Source of the DNA: Oceanobacillus alkalisoli
GTDB lineage: Bacteria; Bacillota; Bacilli; Bacillales; Amphibacillaceae
Assembly: GCF_021556485.1 (NCBI RefSeq)
Contig: NZ_JAKGBW010000004.1
Coordinates: forward strand, 1-64,000
DNA: 64,000 nucleotides
Direction of reading: 5' to 3'
The translations under genes were made by a program, and so were the position numbers. Numbering within the stretch: the stretch's first letter is position 1; every line of letters starts with the position of its first letter. This document shows positions 8,530-16,636 of this stretch, one piece after another. The notes under the pieces were generated by a model, which was not told the origin of the DNA, ran no database searches, and was given only the letters and a program-made list of their open reading frames with translations.

Positions 8530-9807
8530 CTATATTCCGAACCATTCCAAAGGCGCTGTTATTAGTTGTGGGATGAAAATGAAAACTAACATAATAAGGA
8601 ATGTTAATATAATCCAACGGAGAGTAGTCTCTGAAACTTGCTCTACCGAAAGTCCTGTTACGCTACTAGCTGTATATAAAACTACCCCAACTGGTGGAGT
8701 AATTAGTCCAAATGAAAGGAGCATGACCATAAAAATCACAAAAAATATAGGATCGATACCTGCGGCAGTGACTGTTGGCATTAATATTGGAGTAAGTAGA
8801 AAAATAGCTGCAGTGGCATCCATAAACATACCAACAATAATTAAGAATACAAAAATAAGCAACAATATAATAGTTGGGTTTTCACTAAAATTAGTAATTC
8901 CAGTAGCAATACGAGTTGGTAAACCATCATATTCAAAAATCCAACTTGCAGGTTGAGCTGTTACCGCTATAAATAAAATTGTACCTGTCATATTTGTAGT
9001 TCTTAAAAACATGTTTGGTAGCTGTTTAAGGGAAATTTCTTTATAAATAAATAATGTTACAATTAATGTGTAAAATACAGCAACAGCTGCTGCTTCCGTA
9101 GGTGTGAATAAACCACTGACAATTCCACCAATTAATATAACCGGAGCAAGCAAAGCGGGTATTGCTTTTACAAACTCTTTACCCAATACATTCAACTCAA
9201 ACTTAACTGGCGCTCCAATATCATGTTTTTTACAGTAAAAGTAATTATATATCATATAAATCATAGCTAAAATGATACCTGGAATTAATCCACCGATTAA
9301 AGCAGTACCTACCGATACCCCGGCGGTTGAAGCAGCTACCACCATTAATATACTTGGTGGAATTACAGATGCTAGCATGGAAGAAATTAAGGTTATGCCT
9401 GTAGAGTAGCTTAGTGAATAACCATTTCTTGTCATAGCATTAATTGTCATACGACCTGTACTTGCTACGTCTGCTATGGACGATCCTGCCATACCAGCAA
9501 ATATTAAACTTGCAAATACATTCACATGACCTAGTCCTCCACGCATCCAGCCGACAGCACTTTTTGCAAAATCAAAAATTCGTGTAGCGATTCCACCCTC
9601 GTCCATAATAATTCCAGCTAATATGAACAGGGGAACCGCGACCATTACAAAACTATTCATAGAACTATACATGGACTGTATAACAATACTTAAGGGGACA
9701 TCAGTAAAGAGCAAAATAGTCAAAACAACAGAAATACCAAGCGAGGCAGCTATCGGTATTCCTATGAACAATAGAATAAAAAATAATATCAATAGAAAAA
9801 TAGACAA
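8530..9807 (-). CDS. TRAP transporter large permease (DctM)
   Basis: A 425-residue polytopic membrane protein of the DctM family, the ion-coupled translocation subunit of TRAP importers. It shows GGIATRIFDFAKSAVGWMRG, SGSIADVASTGRM, VIPPSILMVV and GLITPPVGVVLY, the paired re-entrant blocks of this family, and about 11-12 hydrophobic segments. Translation likely starts at TTG after AAGGGGTG. It lies 13 nt downstream of DctQ and feeds the dehydrogenase-aldolase-kinase genes that follow. Confidence 0.93.
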   Translation of the reverse strand: MSIFLLILFFILLFIGIPIAASLGISVVLTILLFTDVPLSIVIQSMYSSMNSFVMVAVPLFILAGIIMDEGGIATRIFDFAKSAVGWMRGGLGHVNVFASLIFAGMAGSSIADVASTGRMTINAMTRNGYSLSYSTGITLISSMLASVIPPSILMVVAASTAGVSVGTALIGGLIPGIILAMIYMIYNYFYCKKHDIGAPVKFELNVLGKEFVKAIPALLAPVILIGGIVSGLFTPTEAAAVAVFYTLIVTLFIYKEISLKQLPNMFLRTTNMTGTILFIAVTAQPASWIFEYDGLPTRIATGITNFSENPTIILLLIFVFLIIVGMFMDATAAIFLLTPILMPTVTAAGIDPIFFVIFMVMLLSFGLITPPVGVVLYTASSVTGLSVEQVSETTLRWIILTFLIMLVFIFIPQLITAPLEWFGI

Positions 9808-9820
9808 CTTTATTCACCCC

Positions 9821-10312
9821 TTAAATTAAATCACGATGATAAATTAAAGATTGGATAGTATTTATAATCCCAAGTGTTGCTGAAATTGGAATGCTGATTC
9901 CAATAATCCACATTGGGATCAATAACACAGAACTAGTCTCATTCATATTAATTTGCTGCCTTACTAGGTCTACCCCATATATAACCATGAACAACAGGAA
10001 TCCTATAGTTGCTACGGCATAAATCCATCTCCCTAAACGTTTCACTGTTTCCGGCATGATATTAAGCAGGAAGGTTACCCGTGGTGATTCCGCTTTTCGA
10101 AAACCAATTCCTACTCCAATAAAAATCATCCAAATAAAAATATATCGAGTCATTTCTTCTGTCCAAGGTGCAGAAGTCCCTATTAATCTTCCAAACACCT
10201 GAATAATGACTACAACAAAAAGCATTACGGAAATTATTCCAGCAACAAAATCACTTGTTTTATTTAAATGTCTAAAAATTGTAGCATACTGTTTATTCTG
10301 ATTTCCATCCAT
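9821..10312 (-). CDS. TRAP transporter small permease (DctQ)
   Basis: 163 residues with four hydrophobic helices and the family signature RYIFIWMIFIGVGIGFRKAE in the first half. DctQ is the small membrane subunit that pairs with DctM. The ATG follows GGGGGAT. The gene sits between DctP (separated by a strong hairpin) and DctM. Confidence 0.92.
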   Translation of the reverse strand: MDGNQNKQYATIFRHLNKTSDFVAGIISVMLFVVVIIQVFGRLIGTSAPWTEEMTRYIFIWMIFIGVGIGFRKAESPRVTFLLNIMPETVKRLGRWIYAVATIGFLLFMVIYGVDLVRQQINMNETSSVLLIPMWIIGISIPISATLGIINTIQSLIYHRDLI

Positions 10313-10423
10313 ATTTTTATCCCCCTACATGAATCTAACTAATACAACGTCTCTTAGCTACAAATTTTTTCAATCATAAAAGAATATTTAAAACTAAATT
10401 CTTTACGGTATGTTAGAAAAGGA

Positions 10424-10464
10424 GTAGTCTCCATAATGATTCCATATTAGAATATGGAGACTAC
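10424..10464 (-). terminator. Intercistronic hairpin between dctP and dctQ
   Basis: A perfect 12-bp inverted repeat, GTAGTCTCCATA with TATGGAGACTAC, encloses a 17-nt loop. On the minus strand it is followed by TCCTTTTCT. It sits just after the dctP stop. Such a stem can partly terminate or protect the dctP message, giving more binding protein than permease. Confidence 0.7.
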
Positions 10465-10477
10465 TGTGGTATTTTAA

Positions 10478-11506
10478 TTACTCGTCTTTTCCGACAAATT
10501 CAAGGATTTGATTAAAGAACTCATCATTTTTTACTAATTTTTTAAAAGTTGGATAAGCTTCTTGGGAGACTTTCACAAACTCTTCTTGTTGTTCAGAAGT
10601 TATTTCATTTATTTCAATCCCCTGTGCAACAAGCTCTTCAATTATTCTTTCTGCATTTGAAGCATCGTTATCTACTTTCCATTCTTGGACTTCTTCTGTT
10701 GCTTCTCTTAAGATTTGTTGTTGTTCCTCAGTCAAATTACTAAACTTATCTTCATTAACGCCAACAACCCATGCTTCAGCCATATGATTAGAGATAGTTA
10801 AGTAATCCTGAACTTCATGTATGTTCGAAGATAAAATCACCCCTAATGGGTTTTCTTGTCCATCAATGGTACCTAGTTGAAGTGCGTTGTATACTTCGCT
10901 AAAATCCATTGGAGTAGTTGCTGTTCCAGCACCTCCAAAGAACTCTACCCATAGAGGGTTATTTGGCACTCGTAACTTAACCCCATCTAAATCTTCAGGT
11001 TCTGTAATAGGACCTAAAGAATTAGTAATCTGTCTAAATTCGCGTGACCATAAACCTAACCCTTCAATACCTAATTCATCCTTCGTATTTTTTAGCAGTT
11101 CCTCGGCAAGGTCACTATTTAAGAAGGAGGTAAATTGATCTGCGCCATCAAATAAATAAGGAATACTAATCGCATTAAATTTAGGTTCAAAGTTTGCGTA
11201 TAAAGATGTGGACAGCACTAACATGTCTAAACTTCCTTCACCTAGTTGCTTAACAGCTGCCGAAGCATCTCCGCCATATAAGGTTCCATTTGGATGAACA
11301 GAAATTTCAATCGATCCTTCACTTTTTTCTTCTACAACTTTTGCAAATTCATTTGCCGCTTCCGTTATAGGTGAAGATTCTGGGTCAGGTGTTGCTAATC
11401 TAAAAGAAACAGTATCCCTGCCTTGCTCCCCACTTGTTGTTTGACCACAGGCGACTAACATTAGTGTCAAAATCACGAATAATGTTACATTGAAAACTTT
11501 CTTCAT
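10478..11506 (-). CDS. TRAP substrate-binding lipoprotein (DctP)
   Basis: From the ATG at 11,506 (GGGGGG six bases upstream, better than the ATG inside that site at 11,521) the protein has 342 residues. It starts with a lipoprotein signal: KK, a hydrophobic core and lipobox LMLVAC. The mature part shows the DctP/TAXI-type pattern: KLRVPNNPLWVEFFGGAGTATTPMDF, where the Arg contacts a substrate carboxylate in characterised homologues, then EVYNALQLGTIDGQENP. The substrate is therefore probably an organic or sugar acid. Confidence 0.93.
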   Translation of the reverse strand: MKKVFNVTLFVILTLMLVACGQTTSGEQGRDTVSFRLATPDPESSPITEAANEFAKVVEEKSEGSIEISVHPNGTLYGGDASAAVKQLGEGSLDMLVLSTSLYANFEPKFNAISIPYLFDGADQFTSFLNSDLAEELLKNTKDELGIEGLGLWSREFRQITNSLGPITEPEDLDGVKLRVPNNPLWVEFFGGAGTATTPMDFSEVYNALQLGTIDGQENPLGVILSSNIHEVQDYLTISNHMAEAWVVGVNEDKFSNLTEEQQQILREATEEVQEWKVDNDASNAERIIEELVAQGIEINEITSEQQEEFVKVSQEAYPTFKKLVKNDEFFNQILEFVGKDE

Positions 11507-11541
11507 AATGTTTCCCCCCATTTTTTAATATTGCACTCGAA

Positions 11542-11555
11542 TGACAGCGCTTTCT
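11542..11555. promoter_or_regulatory. CcpA cre-like site in the dctP leader
   Basis: TGACAGCGCTTTCT matches 13 of 14 positions of the Bacillus cre consensus TGWNANCGNTNWCA. It lies between a hairpin and the dctP ribosome site, downstream of the putative promoter, where CcpA would act as a roadblock. Carbon catabolite repression of the cluster is inferred. Confidence 0.55.
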
Positions 11556-11566
11556 TCAAAGTCCAA

Positions 11567-11599
11567 ATAAAAACCCTGTTTAAAATTACAGGTTTTTAT
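11567..11599 (-). terminator. Rho-independent terminator after the rpiR-type gene
   Basis: On the minus strand AAAAACC(C)TGT pairs with ACA(G)GGTTTTT around a TTTAAA-type loop and ends in a T-rich tract. It lies about 90 nt past the RpiR stop and 60 nt before the dctP start. A promoter-like TTGAAG/TACTAT pair at about 11,634-11,662 lies upstream of it, so the stem could also act as an attenuator for the TRAP operon. Confidence 0.6.
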
Positions 11600-11686
11600 C
11601 TGAGAATATTTTTTCATTATATACATAGTATCATTAGTGGGAATTTTCTTCAACACTTTTTCAAAAAAATAAAAGTTATTTTTATA

Positions 11687-12553
11687 TTAGATTTTCTTTT
11701 CAATAGTGGAGTTTCTTGTTTTTTGTAAATTATCATAATAATTTTCATAGTCATTCATTGCCAAAACTGCTACCAATACATCAATAATGGTTAATTGAGC
11801 GATTCTAGAAGAAATAGCATCAGTTCGGAACAAGGTTTCCTTAGATGCGGTATGTAACAATATATCCGATACTTGGGTAATCGGTGACTTAGATGAATTA
11901 GTAATACAAATTACTGTTGCGCCAGCTTTTTTAGCCAATTTCATAGCATGGAGGACATCTCTGTTTGCCCCCGTATGCGATATACCTATCACTACATCGT
12001 CCTTACTTAACACACTGGCAGACATCGACTGTAAGACTGCATCACTATAAGCATATGTTTTCATTCCCATTTTTAATAACTTATGCTGAGCATCTATTGC
12101 AACTGCACCAGATCCACCTGTCCCATAAAATTCAACTATTCTTGCCTTAGCAATCGCCTCTACCGCACGCAGAATTTCATCATCACTGCAAACTTCTAAT
12201 GAATCATATAATGCTTGAATATTTGATTGAAATATCTTTTTCTTGATAGTAAGTGCATCATCCTCTTTTTCAATCACTTCATGAATTTGTTTTTCAGGAG
12301 AAATAACATCTCTTGCTAAATGAATTTTTAAGTCTTGAAACCCCTTATAACCTAATCTCTTACATAAACGAACAACAGAGGATTCACTAGTATCACTCCG
12401 TTCAGCTACTTCTGTAATTGAAAGGTGAATAATTTCTTCGGGATTCTCTTCTATAAAGCTCACCACCTTTTTCTCCGCCCCCCTTAGCTTTGGGTAAGAA
12501 GCTTCTATTCGAGCAAAGAAACCTGGGTTTTTATTTACTTTCAATTCTTCCAT
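11687..12553 (-). CDS. RpiR/MurR-family transcriptional regulator
   Basis: 288 residues. The N-terminal HTH_6 domain (about 10-80) contains HLSITEVAERSDTSESSVVRLCKRLGYKGFQ, and a C-terminal SIS sugar-isomerase fold (about 130-260) contains EFYGTGGSGAVAIDAQHK and DDVVIGISHTGANRDV. RpiR proteins sense phosphosugars through the SIS domain and control sugar operons. It is the first gene upstream of the TRAP-aldolase-kinase cluster and is separated from it by a terminator-like hairpin, so it is the likely regulator of that cluster. The ATG has an AGGAGGAG ribosome site. Confidence 0.92.
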   Translation of the reverse strand: MEELKVNKNPGFFARIEASYPKLRGAEKKVVSFIEENPEEIIHLSITEVAERSDTSESSVVRLCKRLGYKGFQDLKIHLARDVISPEKQIHEVIEKEDDALTIKKKIFQSNIQALYDSLEVCSDDEILRAVEAIAKARIVEFYGTGGSGAVAIDAQHKLLKMGMKTYAYSDAVLQSMSASVLSKDDVVIGISHTGANRDVLHAMKLAKKAGATVICITNSSKSPITQVSDILLHTASKETLFRTDAISSRIAQLTIIDVLVAVLAMNDYENYYDNLQKTRNSTIEKKI

Positions 12554-12614
12554 ATAAACTCCTCCTTATTTTATAATAAATTTAACATTGTTTTAGTAAA
12601 CTTTGCAATTTTTA

Positions 12615-12702
12615 TCTATAAGCAACTAAGTGTAACCGATTCACTGGTCGTTTTTTTAAATAATGGTTTATCACTAAATGGAAAAGGAACCATAACTATA
12701 TC
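12615..12702 (-). pseudogene. Broken MazF/PemK-type toxin remnant
   Basis: Immediately after the antitoxin-like gene, the minus strand reads DIVMVPFPFSDKPLFKK and, one base later in another frame, RPV. MazF/PemK toxins begin GDIVLVPFPFxDxxxxKKRPalv, so the match is distinctive. The frame is shifted inside an A-run after KK and meets a stop a few codons later. The RNase core is absent, so there is no toxin activity to expect. Confidence 0.6.
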
Positions 12703-12709
12703 TTACCTT

Positions 12710-12931
12710 TTAAAGGTCATTATAAGCGTCATCCTTTTCGTTATCCCAAGCTTCTTTAAGCGATTCGTAAACAATTCCATCATATAAGTCATCTTCTTCC
12801 TGACTTAAAAACTGCCCAAATTTTTCTTTGATACACATAACCCGGTCAACGTAAATCTGTTGTTCTTCTTCAGAAAGAGATTTAATCAGGTTATCGAACT
12901 CATGAAGAATATCTTTTTTTAGAGCAGCCAT
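12710..12931 (-). CDS. Small acidic antitoxin-like protein
   Basis: 73 residues, helical and acidic, with LSEEEQQIYVDRV and a C-terminus ESLKEAWDNEKDDAYNDL. The WxxxxDDxxYxDL ending is common in small antitoxins paired with MazF/PemK or RelE-like toxins. The ATG has GAGGTG upstream. A MazF-like remnant follows 8 nt downstream, which supports the role. As the toxin is broken, this is probably an orphan antitoxin. The family name is not certain. Confidence 0.6.
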   Translation of the reverse strand: MAALKKDILHEFDNLIKSLSEEEQQIYVDRVMCIKEKFGQFLSQEEDDLYDGIVYESLKEAWDNEKDDAYNDL

Positions 12932-13004
12932 AAATGGACACCTCGCAATTTAAGTTTTCTTTATTATATCATTTCCAATTAACTAAAAAAACTACATAGT
13001 GCAC

Positions 13005-13020
13005 GGTCTGACCCCAATTC
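13005..13020. repeat. GGGGTCAGA-type motif, copy 1
   Basis: GGTCTGACCCCAATT occurs here and again at 13,183-13,199. Shorter related forms lie at 431-440 and 2,824-2,835. The sequence is near-palindromic. Motifs of this kind recur in many bacterial genomes beside REP-like or IS sequences. Confidence 0.5.
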
Positions 13021-13046
13021 CCCAAGAAATTTATTGAAAAATAAAA

Positions 13047-13199
13047 TTAAGAGGATTTGCAGTACTTCCCAGCTTTAGAAGTAACATCCACTTCTACCTC
13101 TTCTTCAACCTCCCAATATAAACAACCAGCCCAACAACAACCCCCAATAGCCCCACAATACCTCCAATATACCAACTTGGCGGGGGTCTGACCCCAATT
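13047..13199 (-). pseudogene. Possible remnant of a membrane-anchor C-terminus
   Basis: One minus-strand frame reads PSWYIGGIVGLLGVVVGLVV then YIGRLKKR and a stop: a hydrophobic helix with a basic tail, as at the end of surface or single-pass membrane proteins. It begins inside a GGGGTCTGACCCC palindrome and has no start. Other frames are open too, so this could be chance. Confidence 0.25.
13183..13199. repeat. GGGGTCAGA-type motif, copy 2
   Basis: GGGGTCTGACCCCAATT is a near-perfect palindrome sharing 15 bases with the copy at 13,005-13,020. The pair brackets a short hydrophobic reading frame, as in a small mobile or REP-like unit. Confidence 0.5.
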
Positions 13200-13289
13200 A
13201 CTCAAATAATCATATTTCAGAGAAAAACACCAAAACTTTTTGAATCGCATTCTTTATCACTAAATGCTATTTAATGCCGAAGCACTAGG

Positions 13290-13336
13290 CACAGACTATA
13301 AGAAAGAACGCCTTTTTTCTTTCATAATAGTCTGTG
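13290..13336. repeat. Imperfect inverted repeat
   Basis: CACAGACTATAAGAAAG pairs with CTTTCATAATAGTCTGTG around a short loop containing CCTTTTTT. It could fold as a stem of about 17 pairs. Function unknown; it may be a small palindromic element. Confidence 0.6.
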
Positions 13337-13612
13337 AGGTTTCAAATTGAACTTCCCTATTCCTCACTTTTCATGTGCGATTAACAGCAGATACCATTCT
13401 GGATTGATTTCTATACATAGGGTACTTTTCCCCACGTAAAAAAATATGACCAGTAATCCCTTAAGATTGCTGACATCGTCTTTATTAAATCTATCATCGG
13501 CTTCATTGGTTATATTTATTTTTGAATAAACTAAGATATTGGAGGATGTTGATATAAAAGTTCAACTGGGGCGGATCTCCTCCTTTAATGAGTATTCAAA
13601 AGCATCTATTTC

Positions 13613-13647
13613 TTCGGAGAAAACATTTATAGGATGTTTTTTCCGAA
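13613..13647. repeat. Hairpin-forming inverted repeat
   Basis: TTCGGAGAAAACAT pairs with ATGTTTTTTCCGAA (one G-T pair) around a 7-nt loop, making a 14-bp stem in a region with no gene. There is no T-tract after it on either strand, so it is not an ordinary terminator. Confidence 0.6.
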
Positions 13648-13909
13648 ACACTGAAAAAATAGTAATAGATAGGAAGTCTACAAACTAAAACAATTGAGAT
13701 AAACTGCAGGATTCAAGAGAAAACTACGGGTAGAATAAGGCTTTCTATGAACTTTATAAAAAACCCGCACTATTTGACTTTCGAGTTTCTATCCTTTTAC
13801 AACCACACTAACCGGGGGTATGGATCTTCCCGTTTTATTGTTCCTACGGTTGATTGCAGGCCAAAAGACTACCTTACTCCAAAATCCCGCTCCCTCTCTT
13901 AATAAATAT

Positions 13910-13934
13910 AGACATTTTTAATTTGTCTGTATAA
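13910..13934 (+). promoter_or_regulatory. Putative promoter/operator of the GntR-TRAP-creatininase operon
   Basis: AGACA-N9-TGTCT forms a dyad and TATAAT follows two bases after it, about 100 nt upstream of the GntR coding start. GntR/HutC regulators bind dyads overlapping promoters, so this could be an autoregulatory site. The -35 box is not clear. Confidence 0.35.
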
Positions 13935-14034
13935 TCATACGAAATTGATTTAACTAAAGATGTTGACAATTTGGACATATATAATTATTATACTAATTAA
14001 TAACTTTGTTATAACAAACTATCCATTTAAGGGG

Positions 14035-14772
14035 GTGGAAATAATAAAACTTACTTTAACGCAACAAATCTTTGAAGACATTTATAACAAGATCAAAACA
14101 GGTTATTATTCTGTTGGAGACCTGCTTCCGACAGAATATGAAATGCTAGAGATTTATGGAGTAAGCAGAGCTCCTGTTAGAGAGGCTCTGAAAAGACTTC
14201 AAAATGAAGGTTTTATTGTTAGAAAAGCTGGAGTAGGATCGGTAGTTGCCGAAAATACAGTTTTTTCTCGCTGGGCACCAATGGGAGGATTTAGTTATCA
14301 TTTTCGTAATAAAACATCACATATCGAATGTAACACCATTGACGTATCTATAGCTATTGTAGATAAAAGCATAACGGACAGGTTGAAAGTTGCTGAAGAA
14401 ACTCCATTAGTACAAGTAACTAGAGTCAGGAAAGAAAATAACATACCTATGTTCCTATTAAAACATTACTACGTAGATGTTGATATGGAGAAAATCAAGG
14501 AAGCTGGAGATATCCTCTATATGCGACAATTCGCTTCTCAAGTTCTAGAGATTGAATTTCAATATGTTGACGAAGAATTAATGGCTTGTAATGCAGATCT
14601 TCAGCTAAGTCACTATTTAAATACTGAAGTTGGTAAAGCACTTCTTAAATCTAAAAGAATCTCCTATAATTCCAATTACGAACCTGTAGAATACGTTGAG
14701 TACTATGTAAACACAGATAATTGGCCATACAAAATTTTATTTTCCAAAGACAGTAAACATCTGGAATTATAA
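14035..14772 (+). CDS. GntR-family (HutC/UTRA) transcriptional regulator
   Basis: The winged-helix domain spans about residues 5-70 (LTLTQQIFEDIYNKI, then PTEYEMLEIYGVSRAPVREA) and is followed by a UTRA effector domain to the end. The GTG at 14,035 gives 245 residues, normal for the family. An in-frame ATG at 13,960 would add 25 mostly hydrophobic residues (IIIILINN), unlikely for a soluble repressor. The GGGGG before the GTG is too close for an ideal ribosome site and would better serve ATA at 14,044, so the exact start is uncertain. It heads a TRAP-amidohydrolase cluster and probably controls it. Confidence 0.88.
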   Translation: MEIIKLTLTQQIFEDIYNKIKTGYYSVGDLLPTEYEMLEIYGVSRAPVREALKRLQNEGFIVRKAGVGSVVAENTVFSRWAPMGGFSYHFRNKTSHIECNTIDVSIAIVDKSITDRLKVAEETPLVQVTRVRKENNIPMFLLKHYYVDVDMEKIKEAGDILYMRQFASQVLEIEFQYVDEELMACNADLQLSHYLNTEVGKALLKSKRISYNSNYEPVEYVEYYVNTDNWPYKILFSKDSKHLEL

Positions 14773-14831
14773 TTAGATTAATCATGAAGCCATATGATGA
14801 GTTCTTAAATTATACAAAGGGAGTGAGAATT

Positions 14832-15344
14832 TTGAGGAATTACAAAGACTTTGCTTCATGGGTACGAATTGTAAGCGCTGTATTATTGTTCTTAATCATA
14901 GTAATGACAATTGCTCAAGTGATTTTTAGATTTGTGCTAGGAAGTCCGCTTACTTGGACCGATGAATTGTCTAGATTCTTCTTAATATGGATGGTTTTTG
15001 TGGGAGCTGCAGCTGTATCCTTCGATGATAAACATTTAGCAGTAAATATTTTTCAAGAAGATATGGCACCTAGAACAAGGTTAATTACAGACTTAGTAAT
15101 GAGGGTAGTTATTATTGCTTACTTAGCTGTTGTAGCATACGCAGCAATCGATTTAGTCATTGTAGCACAATATAATAGCTCCGGTGCATTAGATATCCCA
15201 TTTTCTTATTGGAGAGCCGCTGTTCCGGTAGGCTTTGTATTAGTCATTGCTTACACCATAATAAGAAGCATCATCGATATCAAAAACTATAAATCCGGTA
15301 AGCTTAACAAAAATGAGTCAACTGGAGGTGAATTTACCGAATGA
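14832..15344 (+). CDS. TRAP transporter small permease (DctQ)
   Basis: The TTG at 14,832 has AAAGGGAG at the right distance and gives 170 residues. The ATG at 14,784 lacks a ribosome site. Four hydrophobic helices are present, with the DctQ signature ELSRFFLIWMVFVGAAAVSF. It overlaps the dctM start by 4 nt (ATGA), which implies translational coupling. Confidence 0.9.
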   Translation: MRNYKDFASWVRIVSAVLLFLIIVMTIAQVIFRFVLGSPLTWTDELSRFFLIWMVFVGAAAVSFDDKHLAVNIFQEDMAPRTRLITDLVMRVVIIAYLAVVAYAAIDLVIVAQYNSSGALDIPFSYWRAAVPVGFVLVIAYTIIRSIIDIKNYKSGKLNKNESTGGEFTE

Positions 15345-16615
15345 TTTTTATTACTCTCATTGCAATGGTTGTATTAATTGTATTAGGGATGCCTGTAGCA
15401 TTTGCGCTTGGATTAACATCTGTCATTTACTTTATTTTGGAAGGCGTAGACTTAGCTATGGTAGCACAAAGTCTTGTACGAGGAGTAGATTCTTTCACAT
15501 TACTGGCAGTTCCATTTTTTCTGCTCTTAGGAGAGCTAATGAATTCAGGTGGGATCACCAATAAAATCATCGATGTTGCCAGAGTGTTTGTTGGCCATTT
15601 AAAAGGCGGGTTAGCTCAAATCAATATTTTCGCCAGTACCATATTCGCTGGACTTTCTGGTTCTGCTACTGCCGATACAGTTGCCTTAGGTTCTGTGTTA
15701 ATACCAGCAATGGAAAAGGAAGGTTATGACAAAAAGTTCTCAGCTGCTATTACAGCCGCTTCCTCTATTGTTGGTCCGATTATTCCTCCAAGTATTACCT
15801 TGATTATTTTCGGAATTGTGACACAGCAGCCCATTGGCCCCTTACTTATAGCGGGAATCATTCCAGGTATATTGGTTTCCGTTTCACTAATGATTTACAC
15901 CTATATATTGGCGGGTAAAAGAGAATACCCAAAATATGAACGGGCTACATTTAAGCAGGCTAAAAGCGCTATCTCATCAGGTTTTCTAGCGTTGCTCCTC
16001 CCGATTATTATTGTTGCAGGTATTGTAAGCGGCATCTTCACACCTACAGAGGCTGCTGCCATAGCAGTTCTATATGGTTTAGTCATCACGTTCTTTTATT
16101 ATAAAAACGTAAATGTCAGATCACTTTTTGTAATTTTGAAAAAGACCAGCTTTGACTCTGTAAATGTTCTTTTTACATTAGCTGCAGCTACAATTTTTGC
16201 ATGGGTTGTTACTATTTCAGGCATCTCACAAGTATTAGCAGATTTCCTATTAGGAATATCTACTAATCCATATATCATTCTATCAATTATGGTTATATTT
16301 TTATTAATTATTGGTTTATTTATGTTGCCTTCTGAAGGTATTATCGTTTTTGCACCAATTTTGACGCCTATTGTCATGCAGATCGGAATAGATCCTATTC
16401 ATTTTGGTGTATTAATGGTTTTAACATTAACTATCGGAGGAGCGACCCCTCCAGTCGGAATTCTATTATACATTGTAGCAGATATAGCAAAGCTCCGGTA
16501 TACAACCTTGGTTCGTGAAATGCTTCCAATGTATATTCCGCTAATTGTCGCTGCATTCATCACTGCATTCTTCCCATCATTATCACTAATTTTTGTTGAT
16601 CTATTTATGGATTAA
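15341..16615 (+). CDS. TRAP transporter large permease (DctM)
   Basis: 424 residues, polytopic, with the family blocks GLSGSATADTVALGSVLIPA, GPIIPPSITLIIFG and TLTIGGATPPVGILLY. Its start overlaps dctQ. It is followed 21 nt later by a creatininase-family gene, and the cognate DctP comes only after that, an order less usual than P-Q-M. Confidence 0.93.
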   Translation: MIFITLIAMVVLIVLGMPVAFALGLTSVIYFILEGVDLAMVAQSLVRGVDSFTLLAVPFFLLLGELMNSGGITNKIIDVARVFVGHLKGGLAQINIFASTIFAGLSGSATADTVALGSVLIPAMEKEGYDKKFSAAITAASSIVGPIIPPSITLIIFGIVTQQPIGPLLIAGIIPGILVSVSLMIYTYILAGKREYPKYERATFKQAKSAISSGFLALLLPIIIVAGIVSGIFTPTEAAAIAVLYGLVITFFYYKNVNVRSLFVILKKTSFDSVNVLFTLAAATIFAWVVTISGISQVLADFLLGISTNPYIILSIMVIFLLIIGLFMLPSEGIIVFAPILTPIVMQIGIDPIHFGVLMVLTLTIGGATPPVGILLYIVADIAKLRYTTLVREMLPMYIPLIVAAFITAFFPSLSLIFVDLFMD

Positions 16616-16636
16616 TTTTAATTGAGGAGGCTTATT

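Larger units (their letters stand above)
13251..14034. other. Long intergenic region with hairpins, no gene seen
   Basis: No convincing gene. Two strong inverted repeats are listed separately (13,290-13,336 and 13,613-13,647). An AGACA-N9-TGTCT dyad next to TATAAT at 13,910-13,934 probably belongs to the promoter of the GntR-led operon. Confidence 0.5.

Noticed and set aside
4011-11521. S-box riboswitch expected from the similarity to B. subtilis yoaDC
   Set aside because: No S-box-like conserved elements were found in the leaders of the cluster; control appears to be through RpiR and cre instead.
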